Part shown: one piece after another, positions 41,579 through 50,175 of the stretch
Layout of the letters: the number at the start of each line of letters is the position of its first letter
Numbering within the stretch: position 1 is the first letter of the stretch
Assembly (NCBI RefSeq): GCF_000280905.1
Contig: NZ_ALAP01000094.1
Span: forward strand, 1-64,000
DNA from: Streptomyces sp. AA1529
Lineage (GTDB): Bacteria; Actinomycetota; Actinomycetes; Streptomycetales; Streptomycetaceae
Reading direction: 5' to 3'
Length of the DNA stretch: 64,000 nucleotides
The notes under the pieces: generated by a model
What the model saw: the letters and a program-made list of their open reading frames with translations, nothing else
The model's database searches: none
What the model was told of the DNA's origin: nothing
Program-made: the position numbers and the translations under genes

Positions 41579-43049
41579 GCGGGCGGCACGGGAGGACAGC
41601 GGTATGACTGCTCCGGAGGACGGCGGACACCTCGACGCGCAGGTCTTCGAGGAGGTGGTGCGGGCGACCTCCGAACTGATCCGGATCGACACCACCAACC
41701 ATGGCGCGGGAGAGGGCGACGAACGCCCCGCCGCCGAGTACGTCGCCGCGGGGCTGGCCGACGCGGGCATCGAACCCCGGTTGCTGGAGAAGAAGTCCGG
41801 CCGGACCAACGTGGTGGCCAGGATCGAGGGCACCGATCCGACAGCGGGGGCGCTGCTGCTGCACGGCCATCTCGACGTGGTCCCGGCCGAGCCCGCCGAC
41901 TGGACGGTGCACCCCTTCTCCGGGGAGATCCGCGACGGCGTGGTGTGGGGCCGCGGTGCCATCGACATGAAGAACGCCGACGCCATGGCCCTCTCGCTGG
42001 CCCGCGCCTGGGCCCGGGCCGGGGTGCGGCCGCCGCGCGACATCGTCCTGGCCTTCACCGCCGACGAGGAGGACAGCGCCGAGTTCGGCTCCGACTTCCT
42101 GGTGCGGGAGCATCCGGAACTCTTCGAGGGCTGCACTGAGGGCATCAGCGAGTCCGGCGCCTTCACCTTCCACGCCGGCCCCGGAATGCGGCTCTACCCC
42201 GTGGCGGCCGGCGAACGCGGAACGGCCTGGCTCAAGCTGACCGCCCACGGCCGGGCGGGGCACGGCTCCAAGGTCAACCACGCCAACGCCGTCAGCCGGC
42301 TCGCCGCCGCCGTCCACCGCATCGGCGAGCACGAGTGGCCGGTGCGGCTGACCCCCACCGTGCGGGCGGCGCTCGTCCGCCTCGCCGAACTGCACGAGCT
42401 GCGCCCGCTCCGCCCCGACGCACCGGACGCCGAGGTGGACGCCCTGCTCGCCGAACTCGGCCCGGTCGCCGCGCTGGTCGAGCCGGTCGTGCGCAACAGC
42501 GCCAACCCCACGGTGCTGGAGGCCGGTTACAAGGTCAACGTGATCCCGGGGACGGCCACGGCGCGCGTGGACGGCCGCATGCTGCCGGGCGCCGAGGAGG
42601 AGTTCCACGCCACGCTCGACGCGCTCACCGGCCCCCAGGTGGACTGGGAGTTCCAGCACCGGGAGATCCCGCTCCAGGCACCGGTGGACTCCCCGCTGTT
42701 CGCCGCCATGGGCGAGGCACTGGAGCACTTCGACCCGGGAGCGCACGCGGTGCCGCACTGCATGTCCGGCGGCACCGACGCCAAGCAGTTCTCCCGGCTC
42801 GGTATCGCGGGCTACGGCTTCACCCCGCTCAAGCTCCCCGAAGGCTTCGACTACCAGGCGCTGTTCCACGGCGTGGACGAACGTGTGCCCGTGGAGGCGC
42901 TGCACTTCGGCATCCGCGTCCTGGACCGCACCCTGCTCGGCACCGCAGCGCGGTCCGGCGACCCCTCCCGCACTTCCGCCACCGGCGGCGAACCGGCCGA
43001 CGGTGACCGCATCGCCGGCCGGGACGCCACGACCCCGTCAGGAGGCTGA
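41571..43049 (+). CDS. M20/M25/M40-family metallopeptidase
   Basis: This 492-residue di-zinc hydrolase has the M20 motifs H-G-H-L-D-V-V-P near 99, G-R-G-A-I-D-M-K near 126, D-E-E near 164, and G-G-T-D-A-K near 404, with a dimerisation insert between. Typical activities are release of the C-terminal amino acid from dipeptides or deacylation of N-acyl amino acids. The ATG overlaps the M55 stop; a second ATG at 41604 could also serve. The C-terminal 25 residues are polar and unconserved. Confidence 0.9.
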   Translation: MAERAAREDSGMTAPEDGGHLDAQVFEEVVRATSELIRIDTTNHGAGEGDERPAAEYVAAGLADAGIEPRLLEKKSGRTNVVARIEGTDPTAGALLLHGHLDVVPAEPADWTVHPFSGEIRDGVVWGRGAIDMKNADAMALSLARAWARAGVRPPRDIVLAFTADEEDSAEFGSDFLVREHPELFEGCTEGISESGAFTFHAGPGMRLYPVAAGERGTAWLKLTAHGRAGHGSKVNHANAVSRLAAAVHRIGEHEWPVRLTPTVRAALVRLAELHELRPLRPDAPDAEVDALLAELGPVAALVEPVVRNSANPTVLEAGYKVNVIPGTATARVDGRMLPGAEEEFHATLDALTGPQVDWEFQHREIPLQAPVDSPLFAAMGEALEHFDPGAHAVPHCMSGGTDAKQFSRLGIAGYGFTPLKLPEGFDYQALFHGVDERVPVEALHFGIRVLDRTLLGTAARSGDPSRTSATGGEPADGDRIAGRDATTPSGG

Positions 43050-43054
43050 CCCCC

Positions 43055-45079
43055 ATGCCCGTCCAGGCCCCCTACGGCACCTGGCCCTCGCCGATCGACG
43101 CCGGACTCGTCGCCGCGCACGACGGGCGGCCCGACTTCCTCGGATCCGTCGGCGGCGAGCTGTGGTGGACCGAACCGCGTCCCGAGGAAGGCGGGCGCCG
43201 CGCGCTGCTGCGGCTGCCGGCCGACGCCGGGCAGGCCCCGGTCAGCGTGCTGCCCGCACCCTGGAACGTACGCAACCGGGTGATCGAGTACGGCGGTCTG
43301 CCCTGGGCCGGTGCGGCCCGCGGCAGCGGTGGGCCGCTGATCGTCTTCACGCACTTCGCCGACCAGCGGCTCTACGCGATCGAGCCCGACGCCCCCGACT
43401 CCGCGCCCCGCCCGCTGACCCCGCTCTCCGACGTCACCGAGGACGGACTGCGCTGGTGCGATCCGGTGGTGCTGGTCGAGCGCGGCGAGGTGTGGTGCGT
43501 ACTGGAGGAGTTCACCGGCGAGGGCCCCACCGAACTGCGCAGGGTGCTGGCGGCCGTCCCGCTGGACGGTTCGGCCGCCGCCGACCGCGGCCGGGTCCGG
43601 GAGCTGACCGGGGACGGCGACCGGTTCCTGAGCGGTCCGCGGCTCTCCCCGGACGGCGAGCGGCTGGTCTGGCTGGCGTGGAACCACCCCGCGATGCCGT
43701 GGGACGGCACCCGCGTGATGACGGCACGGATCAGCGCTGACGGCAGCCTCGAGCGGCCGCGTGCGGTCGCGGGCGGCCCCGAGGAGTCGGTGGCGCAGGC
43801 GGAGTTCGCCTCCGACGGCACGCTGCTGATCGCCTCCGACGCGAGCGGCTGGTGGAACCTCCGCCGGGTGGCTGCGGAGGCCGCCGAAACGGACGGTTCC
43901 GCACCCCGGGGAGTGCCGTTGTGCCCGCGCGAGGAGGAGTTCGCGGGCGCCGCCTGGAAGATCGGGCAGCGCTGGTTCGCACCGCTGCCCGGCGGACTCG
44001 TGGCCACGCTGCACGGGCGGGGCGCGCAGCGGCTGGGTGTGCTCGACCCGGAGACGGGCGAACTGGTCGACGCCGCCGGGCCGTGGACCGAGTGGGCGCC
44101 CTCGCTCGCGGTCGTCGACTCCCGCGTCGCCGGGGTCGCGGCGAGCCCCCGCACCTCCTACGAGATCGTCGAACTGGACACCCGCACCGGCCACACGGTC
44201 GCCGTGGCCGCGCACCACGAGGACCAGGTGGACCCGGCCCACTATCCGCAGCCGCAGAGCCGTACCTTCACCGGGCCCGACGGCCGCGACGTCCACGCCC
44301 ACCTGTACCCCCCGCACCATCCCGACCACACCGCACCCGCGGGGGAACTGCCGCCCTACGTGGTGTGGGTGCACGGCGGACCCACCAGCCGCTCCCCCCT
44401 GGTGCTCGATCTGGAGATCGCCTACTTCACCTCGCGCGGCATCGGTGTGGCGGAGGTCAACTACGGCGGCTCCACCGGCTACGGACGTGCGTACCGCAAC
44501 CGCCTCCGGCAGCAGTGGGGCGTCGTCGACGTCGAGGACTGTGCCGCCGTGGCCCGCACCCTCGCGGCGGAGGGCACTGCCGATCCGGCGCGGCTCGCCA
44601 TCCGGGGCGGCAGCGCGGGCGGCTGGACCAGCGCCGCGTCGCTCACCTCCCCGCTCGCGGAGGGCCTGTACGCCTGCGGCACCGTCACCTATCCCATCCT
44701 CGACCTGACGGGGTGGGCCACGGGCGAGACCCACGATTTCGAGTCCCAGTATCTGGAGTCCCTGGTCGGCCCCCTCGCCGAGGTGCCGGACCGGTACCGC
44801 GAGCGCTCTCCGTTGCAGCACGCGGACCGGACGGCGGCACCTTTCCTGCTGCTCCAGGGGCTGGACGACGTGATCTGTCCGCCGGTGCAGTGCGAGCGCT
44901 TCCTGGAGCAGGTCAAGGGGAGGGGGGTACCGCACGCCTATCTCGCCTTCGAGGGCGAGGGGCACGGCTTCCGCCGGGCCGGGACGATCGTGCGCGCGGT
45001 GGAGGCCGAACTCTCGCTGTACTGCCAGACCTTCGGGCTGGTGCGGGAGGACATCACCCCGGTGGAGCTGCGGCCGTGA
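43055..45079 (+). CDS. S9-family serine peptidase (prolyl-oligopeptidase type)
   Basis: This 674-residue cytoplasmic enzyme has an N-terminal beta-propeller (residues 15-400) and a C-terminal alpha/beta hydrolase. The catalytic serine is near 519 in R-G-G-S-A-G-G, the Asp near 603 in G-L-D-D-V, and the His near 636 in G-E-G-H-G-F. The oxyanion region N-Y-G-G-S-T-G-Y-G-R is present. Relatives cleave acylaminoacyl- or dipeptidyl-peptides. It begins five bases after the M20 stop and overlaps the DinB gene by four bases (GTGA). Confidence 0.9.
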   Translation: MPVQAPYGTWPSPIDAGLVAAHDGRPDFLGSVGGELWWTEPRPEEGGRRALLRLPADAGQAPVSVLPAPWNVRNRVIEYGGLPWAGAARGSGGPLIVFTHFADQRLYAIEPDAPDSAPRPLTPLSDVTEDGLRWCDPVVLVERGEVWCVLEEFTGEGPTELRRVLAAVPLDGSAAADRGRVRELTGDGDRFLSGPRLSPDGERLVWLAWNHPAMPWDGTRVMTARISADGSLERPRAVAGGPEESVAQAEFASDGTLLIASDASGWWNLRRVAAEAAETDGSAPRGVPLCPREEEFAGAAWKIGQRWFAPLPGGLVATLHGRGAQRLGVLDPETGELVDAAGPWTEWAPSLAVVDSRVAGVAASPRTSYEIVELDTRTGHTVAVAAHHEDQVDPAHYPQPQSRTFTGPDGRDVHAHLYPPHHPDHTAPAGELPPYVVWVHGGPTSRSPLVLDLEIAYFTSRGIGVAEVNYGGSTGYGRAYRNRLRQQWGVVDVEDCAAVARTLAAEGTADPARLAIRGGSAGGWTSAASLTSPLAEGLYACGTVTYPILDLTGWATGETHDFESQYLESLVGPLAEVPDRYRERSPLQHADRTAAPFLLLQGLDDVICPPVQCERFLEQVKGRGVPHAYLAFEGEGHGFRRAGTIVRAVEAELSLYCQTFGLVREDITPVELRP

Positions 45080-45609
45080 GCATTCCGCCGCTGCCCGAGG
45101 GAGAGCCGGCCCCCGCCTCGGCCGATCCGCACGGCCTGCTGGAGGGCTATCTCGACTACTACCGCGCCACCTTGCTCCGCAAGGCCGCCGAGCTCCCGGA
45201 GGAGGAGTTGCGCGCTGCCCGCCTCCCCTCGGGCTGGACACCGCTGGAGCTGATCCGGCACCTCCAGCACGTCGAACAGCGCTGGCTGAACTGGGGCTTC
45301 ATGGCCGAGCCCGTACCTCGCCCCTGGGGCGATCTCGGCACGGGCGAAGCCGCGGACCGCTGGCAGGTGCCGGAGGGGACGAGCACCCGGGAGGTGCTCG
45401 ACGCGTACTCGGCGCAGTGCGACCGTTCCCGGCAGGTCACGGCCGCCGGGCGGCTGGACCGGCGCGCGGCGACAGGTGGCCGGTTTCCCACTGAGGCGGA
45501 GGCACCCACGCTCGCCTGGATCCTCTTCCACCTGCTCCAGGAATATGCGCGCCACGTCGGGCAGCTCGACGTGGTGGTGGAGCTGGCGGGCGGCGGAACG
45601 GGGGAGTAG
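45076..45609 (+). CDS. DinB-family protein (DUF664, thiol-transferase-like)
   Basis: This 177-residue four-helix protein carries the DinB/DUF664 pattern: L-I-R-H-L-Q-H-V-E-Q-R-W near 57-68, with two histidines and a glutamate, and H-L-L-Q-E-Y-A-R-H-V-G-Q-L-D near 155-168. The three-His metal site is typical of mycothiol- or bacillithiol-dependent transferases. It is the last gene of the peptidase operon, translationally coupled to S9, so a mycothiol-linked detoxification step on the same substrates is conceivable but unproven. Confidence 0.87.
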   Translation: MSIPPLPEGEPAPASADPHGLLEGYLDYYRATLLRKAAELPEEELRAARLPSGWTPLELIRHLQHVEQRWLNWGFMAEPVPRPWGDLGTGEAADRWQVPEGTSTREVLDAYSAQCDRSRQVTAAGRLDRRAATGGRFPTEAEAPTLAWILFHLLQEYARHVGQLDVVVELAGGGTGE

Positions 45610-45628
45610 CGCTGCTCCCGAGCCGGAC

Positions 45629-45647
45629 CGCGGGGCAGCGCCCCGCG
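45629..45647. terminator. terminator between the peptidase operon and the kinase gene
   Basis: An eight-base stem CGCGGGGC/GCCCCGCG with loop AGC lies 20 bases after the DinB stop and before the end of the converging kinase gene. Confidence 0.6.
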
Positions 45648-45764
45648 CGGACCGCCCCAGGGGGCCGGCCGGAGCGGGCCGGTCCGTACGGCCTTCTCGT
45701 CCGCGATCCGGGGCGGCGCCCGCCGCGGGTCCGGCCCGCCCGCACCGAGGCTGGGGCCGCGGTG

Positions 45765-46709
45765 CTAGAGACCGGCCAGATCGGCGAGGATCCGGGCCTG
45801 CCGCAGCAGAGCGATGCTGTTCTCCAGGTTCTCGTCCTCGTCCACCGACCACAGGACGTACTCGACATGGCGCGCCACGGACCAGGCGCGTATCCGGTCG
45901 GCGTCCTCCCCCAGCGCCTCCGCCAGCAGCGCCGTGCGGTGCCGCAGCACCCGGTGCGGATCCGAGTGTGCGAAGGGGTCGTCGACCTGTTCCAGCAGCG
46001 GCCAGGGGTCGAAGGCGGGGTCGCCGGTCATCGGTTTGGCGTCGATGGCGAGCCAGGGGGAGCGTCGTGCGGACAGCAGATTGCCGGGGTTGAAGTCCCC
46101 GTGCACCACCACTTCCCGGCACGCCGAGCGGGGCAGTTCCCGCAGCAGCCGTGCGGCCAGTCGGAAGAGTCCCGCATCGAGTGCCGGAGGCCAGCTGCGG
46201 GCTGCCTGCCGCTCCGCCACCTCGGCCCAGTGCGCGGCCGTGTCGGCCACCCGGCCCATGCCCGATGCGGTCGCCGCGGCAGGGTCCGCCGCCCACAGTT
46301 CGCGCAGCACGTCCGCCGCTGCCAGCAGCCGTTCCTCAGCCGGGAGGTGCCTGGCGCGGCCCAGTTCGACGCCGGGTTCCACCCGTTCCAGCAGCAGTGC
46401 GAAGGCAGCCGCGTCCTGTGCGAGGACGCGTACCGCGCCGCGCCCGTCCCACAGCCGGAGCGCGGCACCCTCGGTGCGGGCCTCGGGGTGGGGCCAGGTC
46501 AGTTTGAGCACGGCCCGGGTGCCGTCGGGCAGTTCGGCGGGTGCCGCCCAGGAACAGCTTCCGCCGTGGAAGGGTGCGGCCAGCCGCAGCTGCCAGCGCT
46601 CGCGCAGCTGCTCCACCAGCGCGGGCAGCCGGGCCAGCCATCCGCGGCCGTCGGCGGTGCGGCCCATCATGGTGAGCACGGGCAGGGTGGGTGGGAAGAG
46701 GTCGGTCAT
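45765..46709 (-). CDS. APH(6)/hydroxyurea-phosphotransferase-like kinase
   Basis: This 314-residue kinase of the aminoglycoside phosphotransferase fold is closest in pattern to the streptomycin 6-kinase/hydroxyurea phosphotransferase group: L-R-L-W-D-G-R-G-A-V-R near 84, the catalytic loop V-V-H-G-D-F-N-P-G-N-L-L near 202, and A-I-D-A-K-P-M-T-G-D-P-A-F-D with the metal Asp. Many chromosomal members have no known antibiotic substrate. The ribosome site is weak. It diverges from the phosphopantetheinyl transferase gene. Confidence 0.83.
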   Translation of the reverse strand: MTDLFPPTLPVLTMMGRTADGRGWLARLPALVEQLRERWQLRLAAPFHGGSCSWAAPAELPDGTRAVLKLTWPHPEARTEGAALRLWDGRGAVRVLAQDAAAFALLLERVEPGVELGRARHLPAEERLLAAADVLRELWAADPAAATASGMGRVADTAAHWAEVAERQAARSWPPALDAGLFRLAARLLRELPRSACREVVVHGDFNPGNLLSARRSPWLAIDAKPMTGDPAFDPWPLLEQVDDPFAHSDPHRVLRHRTALLAEALGEDADRIRAWSVARHVEYVLWSVDEDENLENSIALLRQARILADLAGL

Positions 46710-46967
46710 GTCACGTCCGGGTGGCTGTCTGCGGTGGCGGCCGGTCGGGTCCGCACCACGGTAGGGCGCGCTCCGCCTAGTTGCCGAGCGGCTTTTCGCG
46801 GAACGCCGGGCCGCTCGCCGCGGAGCTCTCCGCACCTGTCGCGTCGGCCGGTGCGGCTCCGGCTCCTGTGCCCGTATCGGATCCCGTTTCGGTCTGCCGT
46901 GTGGTTCCGCGGCCCGGTGCGGGGCTCCGGTGGCTCGAAGGAGCAGCGCCGCACTCGTCTGTTCGGG

Positions 46968-46973
46968 TACGGT
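46968..46973 (+). promoter_or_regulatory. leaderless-type -10 box of the phosphopantetheinyl transferase gene
   Basis: TACGGT ends six bases before the ATG, with no ribosome site between. Confidence 0.45.
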
Positions 46974-46979
46974 CACGGC

Positions 46980-47672
46980 ATGACGAGCGTCGCACCCGGT
47001 ATCGATGGTCCCGCCAGCTCTCCGGCCGTTCATGTGCTCCGGGTCTCGGAGCAGGCCGCCGCGACCAGGGTGCCCGGTGCGCTCGCCGCGCTGTCCGAGG
47101 AGGAGCGGGAGCGGGCCGCGGCCTTCGTCCGGCCCGTGGACCGCGACCGTTACCTCGTCGCGCATCTTGCGCTGCGCAGGGAACTGGGTGCGCTGCTCGG
47201 TCTGGAGCCGGCGGAAGTGCGGTTGGCCCGTGCGGACTGCCCCGTGTGCGAGGGCCCGCACGGGCGGCCGATCGTCCCCGGCAATCCGGTGCACTTCTCC
47301 CTCTCGCACGCGGGTGATGTGGTGCTGCTGGCCTTCGCGGCCGTGCCCGTCGGTGCGGACGTGGAGGAGTTCCCCTCCGCCGGGACGGCGCGCGAGACGA
47401 TGACCGCTCTCCACCCCCGGGAGCAGGCCGAACTGGCGGCGGTCGCGGACACCGCGGCACTGCCGTCCGTGTTCGCGCGCTGCTGGACCCGGAAGGAGGC
47501 GTATCTGAAGGGCACCGGGACGGGGCTGGGCGAGGACCCTTCGATCACCTACGTCAGCGCGCTGGAGGATCCGGCCCCGGTGCCGGGGTGGCGGCTCGCG
47601 GATCTTCCGGCGCCGCCCGGCTACGCCGCCGCGAGTGCGCTGCGGCAGCTCACCGCTCACGAGGTCGGGTGA
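46980..47672 (+). CDS. Sfp-type 4'-phosphopantetheinyl transferase
   Basis: This 230-residue enzyme activates carrier proteins of polyketide and peptide synthases by transferring phosphopantetheine from CoA. The Sfp motifs are in order: H-F-S-L-S-H-A-G-D near 104, V-G-A-D-V-E-E near 124 with the Mg-binding acids, and F-A-R-C-W-T-R-K-E-A-Y-L-K-G near 163. No synthase genes are in the window, so it probably serves remote clusters. It lacks a ribosome site and is likely leaderless. Its last 23 bases overlap the converging MFS gene. Confidence 0.9.
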   Translation: MTSVAPGIDGPASSPAVHVLRVSEQAAATRVPGALAALSEEERERAAAFVRPVDRDRYLVAHLALRRELGALLGLEPAEVRLARADCPVCEGPHGRPIVPGNPVHFSLSHAGDVVLLAFAAVPVGADVEEFPSAGTARETMTALHPREQAELAAVADTAALPSVFARCWTRKEAYLKGTGTGLGEDPSITYVSALEDPAPVPGWRLADLPAPPGYAAASALRQLTAHEVG

Positions 47673-48912
47673 GCGCTCGCTCCGTGCGGGGCACGGCCGG
47701 CCTCCACCGGTCGCCGCCGGGCAGGACCGCGACGAGCAGGCCCAGGGCGCTGAACGACGAGCCCACCGCGACGACGGCGGGCCAGGCGCCGGCCGCCCAG
47801 GCGAGTGAGCCGGCCAGTGAGCCGAGTGCGATGCCCGCGAAACGCGCGGTGAACCAGACGGTGTTGAGGCGGCTGTGCAGGCCGCGGTCGAGAGTGAACA
47901 GCACGGTCTGACTGGCCGCCTGGCTGCCCCACACCCCGATGTCGAGCAGCACCACGCCGGGGACCAGCCACCAGGGCGAAACTCCGCCGGGCAGCAGCAC
48001 CAGCCATCCCGCCAGGACGAGCGCGAGGAGCGCCGCGGTCGCGCCGCGGCGTCCCATTCGCTCCGCGGCCCGCCCGGCCCACGGCGAGGCCGGGGCACTG
48101 GCCGCGGCCACCAGCCCGAAGAGGCCGATCCGGGCCGGTCCGTAGTGGTAGTGCCCGCCGAGGAGGAAGGTCAGGCTGGTCCAGAATGCGCCGAAGGCGA
48201 CGCCGACCAGCGCCCCGGACAGCACGATCCGGAATACCATCGGGTGTGCCGCGAGCCGGGGCAGGGAAGCCAGCGCGGCGCGGTAGCCCGGCACCTGGGA
48301 GGAAGCGGCGGACGGCACGGGCGGCGCGGGCGGCAGCGCCGAGCGCAGCAGAGCGACCAGCGCCAGGGTCAGCCCGCAGGAGCACAGATGGACGCCGCGC
48401 CACCCGACGGCCTCCGCGAGCACCCCGGAGTAGGCACGGGAGGCCAGCACCCCCACGAGCTGTCCTGCCTGCACACCGCCGACCACCTGTCCCACCGCGC
48501 CCCTACGCCCCTCCGCGAGGGCGACCGCGAGTGGCGTCACCAGTTGGGGCACCGGCGAGCACAGGCCGAGCGCGAAGCCCGCGGCGAGCAGGAACTCCGC
48601 GGTGGGGGCCAGCGCGCAGGCCGCCAGCGCCAGCGAGGAGAGGGTGCCCAGTGTCAGGATCAGGCGGCGCCGGTCGTGGCTGTCGCCTGCCGGCACCAGC
48701 AGCAGGATGCCGGCGGCGTAGCCGAGCTGGGTGGCGGTGGGGACGGCTCCCAGCAGAGCGGCACCGCCGCCCAGCGACCGGGCGATGCCCTCCAGCAGGG
48801 GCTGGCTGAGGTACACGTTGGCTGCGGTGACGGCGCTGGTGACCGCCAGCAGCAGCATCCGGCGGCGGAAGCGGCCGGACGGTTCGGCGGGGACCGGGGA
48901 GGAGTGGTTCAC
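47650..48912 (-). CDS. 12-span MFS transporter (YnfM/arabinose-efflux-like)
   Basis: This protein of about 420 residues has twelve hydrophobic spans. N-V-Y-L-S-Q-P-L-L-E near 33 and D-S-H-D-R-R-R-L-I-L in the first cytoplasmic loop resemble the small YnfM-type efflux carriers. The GTG at 48912 was chosen because TAGCCT lies eight bases before it (leaderless type); a TTG two codons upstream is possible. Only 26 bases separate it from the divergent AraC gene, which suggests that regulator controls it. Its end overlaps the PPTase end by 23 bases. Confidence 0.87.
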   Translation of the reverse strand: MNHSSPVPAEPSGRFRRRMLLLAVTSAVTAANVYLSQPLLEGIARSLGGGAALLGAVPTATQLGYAAGILLLVPAGDSHDRRRLILTLGTLSSLALAACALAPTAEFLLAAGFALGLCSPVPQLVTPLAVALAEGRRGAVGQVVGGVQAGQLVGVLASRAYSGVLAEAVGWRGVHLCSCGLTLALVALLRSALPPAPPVPSAASSQVPGYRAALASLPRLAAHPMVFRIVLSGALVGVAFGAFWTSLTFLLGGHYHYGPARIGLFGLVAAASAPASPWAGRAAERMGRRGATAALLALVLAGWLVLLPGGVSPWWLVPGVVLLDIGVWGSQAASQTVLFTLDRGLHSRLNTVWFTARFAGIALGSLAGSLAWAAGAWPAVVAVGSSFSALGLLVAVLPGGDRWRPAVPRTERALTRPRER

Positions 48913-48920
48913 GGGCAACG

Positions 48921-48926
48921 AGGCTA
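48921..48926 (-). promoter_or_regulatory. leaderless-type -10 box of the MFS gene
   Basis: TAGCCT on the minus strand ends eight bases before the GTG. It lies inside the 26-base gap to the divergent AraC start, so the -35 region would fall within the AraC coding sequence. Confidence 0.4.
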
Positions 48927-48938
48927 GGGACGCGCGGC

Positions 48939-49796
48939 GTGGCAGACTTTCGCCCGTACGCCAGCAACTGTCGAGAGTGCGCCAACCCGGAGCTGCGGGC
49001 GTCGGCGCCGCGGGGAGCCATGTACGGCAAGAGCGAGGACCGGGACGACTACCAGGAGGTTCCCCGGCCGGTCGCGGCGATGGCGCGGGATCTGCCCGAC
49101 GGCCATCACATCCCGCCGCACCGGCACCGGCGTGCCCAGCTGATCTACGGCACCACGGGCGCCATCACGGTGGTCACCGGCCACGGCACCTGGGTGGTTC
49201 CGGCGACCCGGGGCGCGTGGGTGCCGGCGGGGCTCACCCACGAGATGCGGTGCGCCGGACCGGTGGCGATGCGCACCCTCTACCTCGATCCGGCCGCCGC
49301 GGTGGAGCTGCCGGACGTCCCCACCGTCGTCTCCGTCCCGCCGCTGCTGCGGGAACTGATCGACGAGGCGACCCAGCTGCCGGTGGAGTACGAGGCCGAG
49401 GGCCGGGACGGACACGTGATGGCCCTGCTGCTGCGGGAGCTGACGCCGCATCCCGTGGCGGCGCTGCATCTGCCGGCCCCGGACAGCCCGCGGCTGGCGG
49501 CGCTCTGCGACGCGGTACGGCGGTCTCCGGCGGATTCCTGGACCACCGGCCGGGCGGCGGCCTTCGCGCATCTGAGCCCCCGGACCTTGCAGCGTGACTT
49601 CACCGCCGCGACCGGGATGAGCCTGGCCCGCTGGGTGCAGCAGGCGCGGCTCGTGCACGCGGTGACGCTGCTCGCGCGGGGCTCTTCCGTCACCGCGGTG
49701 GCGGGCGCCGTCGGGTATGCCACGCCCAGCGCCTTCACCGCCATGTTCCGGCGCGCGCTCGGCACCACCCCCCGGGACTACTTCGCCCCCTGGTGA
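48939..49796 (+). CDS. AraC-family transcriptional regulator with cupin sensor
   Basis: The 285-residue protein has an N-terminal cupin-like sensor (H-I-P-P-H-R-H-R-R-A-Q-L-I-Y near 58) and a C-terminal double helix-turn-helix, with S-P-R-T-L-Q-R-D-F near 210 and A-G-A-V-G-Y-A-T-P-S-A-F-T-A-M-F-R-R near 257, ending T-P-R-D-Y-F. The P-H-R-H pattern is typical of the AraC group that controls a divergent MFS exporter, as here. Start GTG 48939 has AGGGA upstream; ATG 49020 is an alternative if the MFS promoter occupies the region. Confidence 0.87.
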   Translation: MADFRPYASNCRECANPELRASAPRGAMYGKSEDRDDYQEVPRPVAAMARDLPDGHHIPPHRHRRAQLIYGTTGAITVVTGHGTWVVPATRGAWVPAGLTHEMRCAGPVAMRTLYLDPAAAVELPDVPTVVSVPPLLRELIDEATQLPVEYEAEGRDGHVMALLLRELTPHPVAALHLPAPDSPRLAALCDAVRRSPADSWTTGRAAAFAHLSPRTLQRDFTAATGMSLARWVQQARLVHAVTLLARGSSVTAVAGAVGYATPSAFTAMFRRALGTTPRDYFAPW

Positions 49797-50175
49797 GCGC
49801 GGCACGGCCGGAGTCCCGCGAGTCCGGTCGCCCGGGGTCCGGTCGCCCGGGGTCCGGTCGCCCGGGGGCCGGGTGCCGCGGGTCCGTAGTCCCGGGGGCC
49901 GGGTGTCGTGGCGGTCCGGGGAAGGGGAGGCCCGAGTGCGAGGGGTGGCGGCGGCCCGCCGGAAGCGCGGCCCGCCGCGGAGCCGCCCACCGGAAGGCCG
50001 CGCCACGCGTGCCCCCGGAGTCCCGGCCGTCCCGGGCGTGCCGACGGTCCCGCCGGTGCCGGGGCATCGCCGCGGAAGGGATCTGGCGTGCGGCCGACGG
50101 AGCGTGTTCCATGGTCATCGGGGGGTCCCGGTCAGGCGGCGGCGCCCGTGGACGTATGGAAGAAACGAGGTTGCC
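49797..50175. other. 379-base gap with tandem repeats
   Basis: No convincing gene is seen between the AraC stop and the DUF5107 start. The first third is occupied by the 15-base tandem repeats at 49822-49866 and degenerate copies to about 49910. The rest is GC-rich without a clear promoter. Confidence 0.5.
49822..49866. repeat. three perfect copies of a 15-base tandem repeat
   Basis: GTCCGGTCGCCCGGG is repeated three times head to tail, followed by degenerate CCCGGGGGCCGGGTG-type copies, 25 bases after the AraC stop. It contains the self-complementary CCCGGG, so the array could fold as RNA. Confidence 0.85.

Noticed and set aside
46980..48912. Secondary-metabolite cluster around the PPTase, MFS and AraC genes
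   Set aside because: No synthase, adenylation or tailoring genes are nearby; the genes are arranged in opposite directions as independent units.
49822..49910. Tandem repeats as a CRISPR array
   Set aside because: The units are contiguous without spacers, only 15 bases long, and no cas gene is present.
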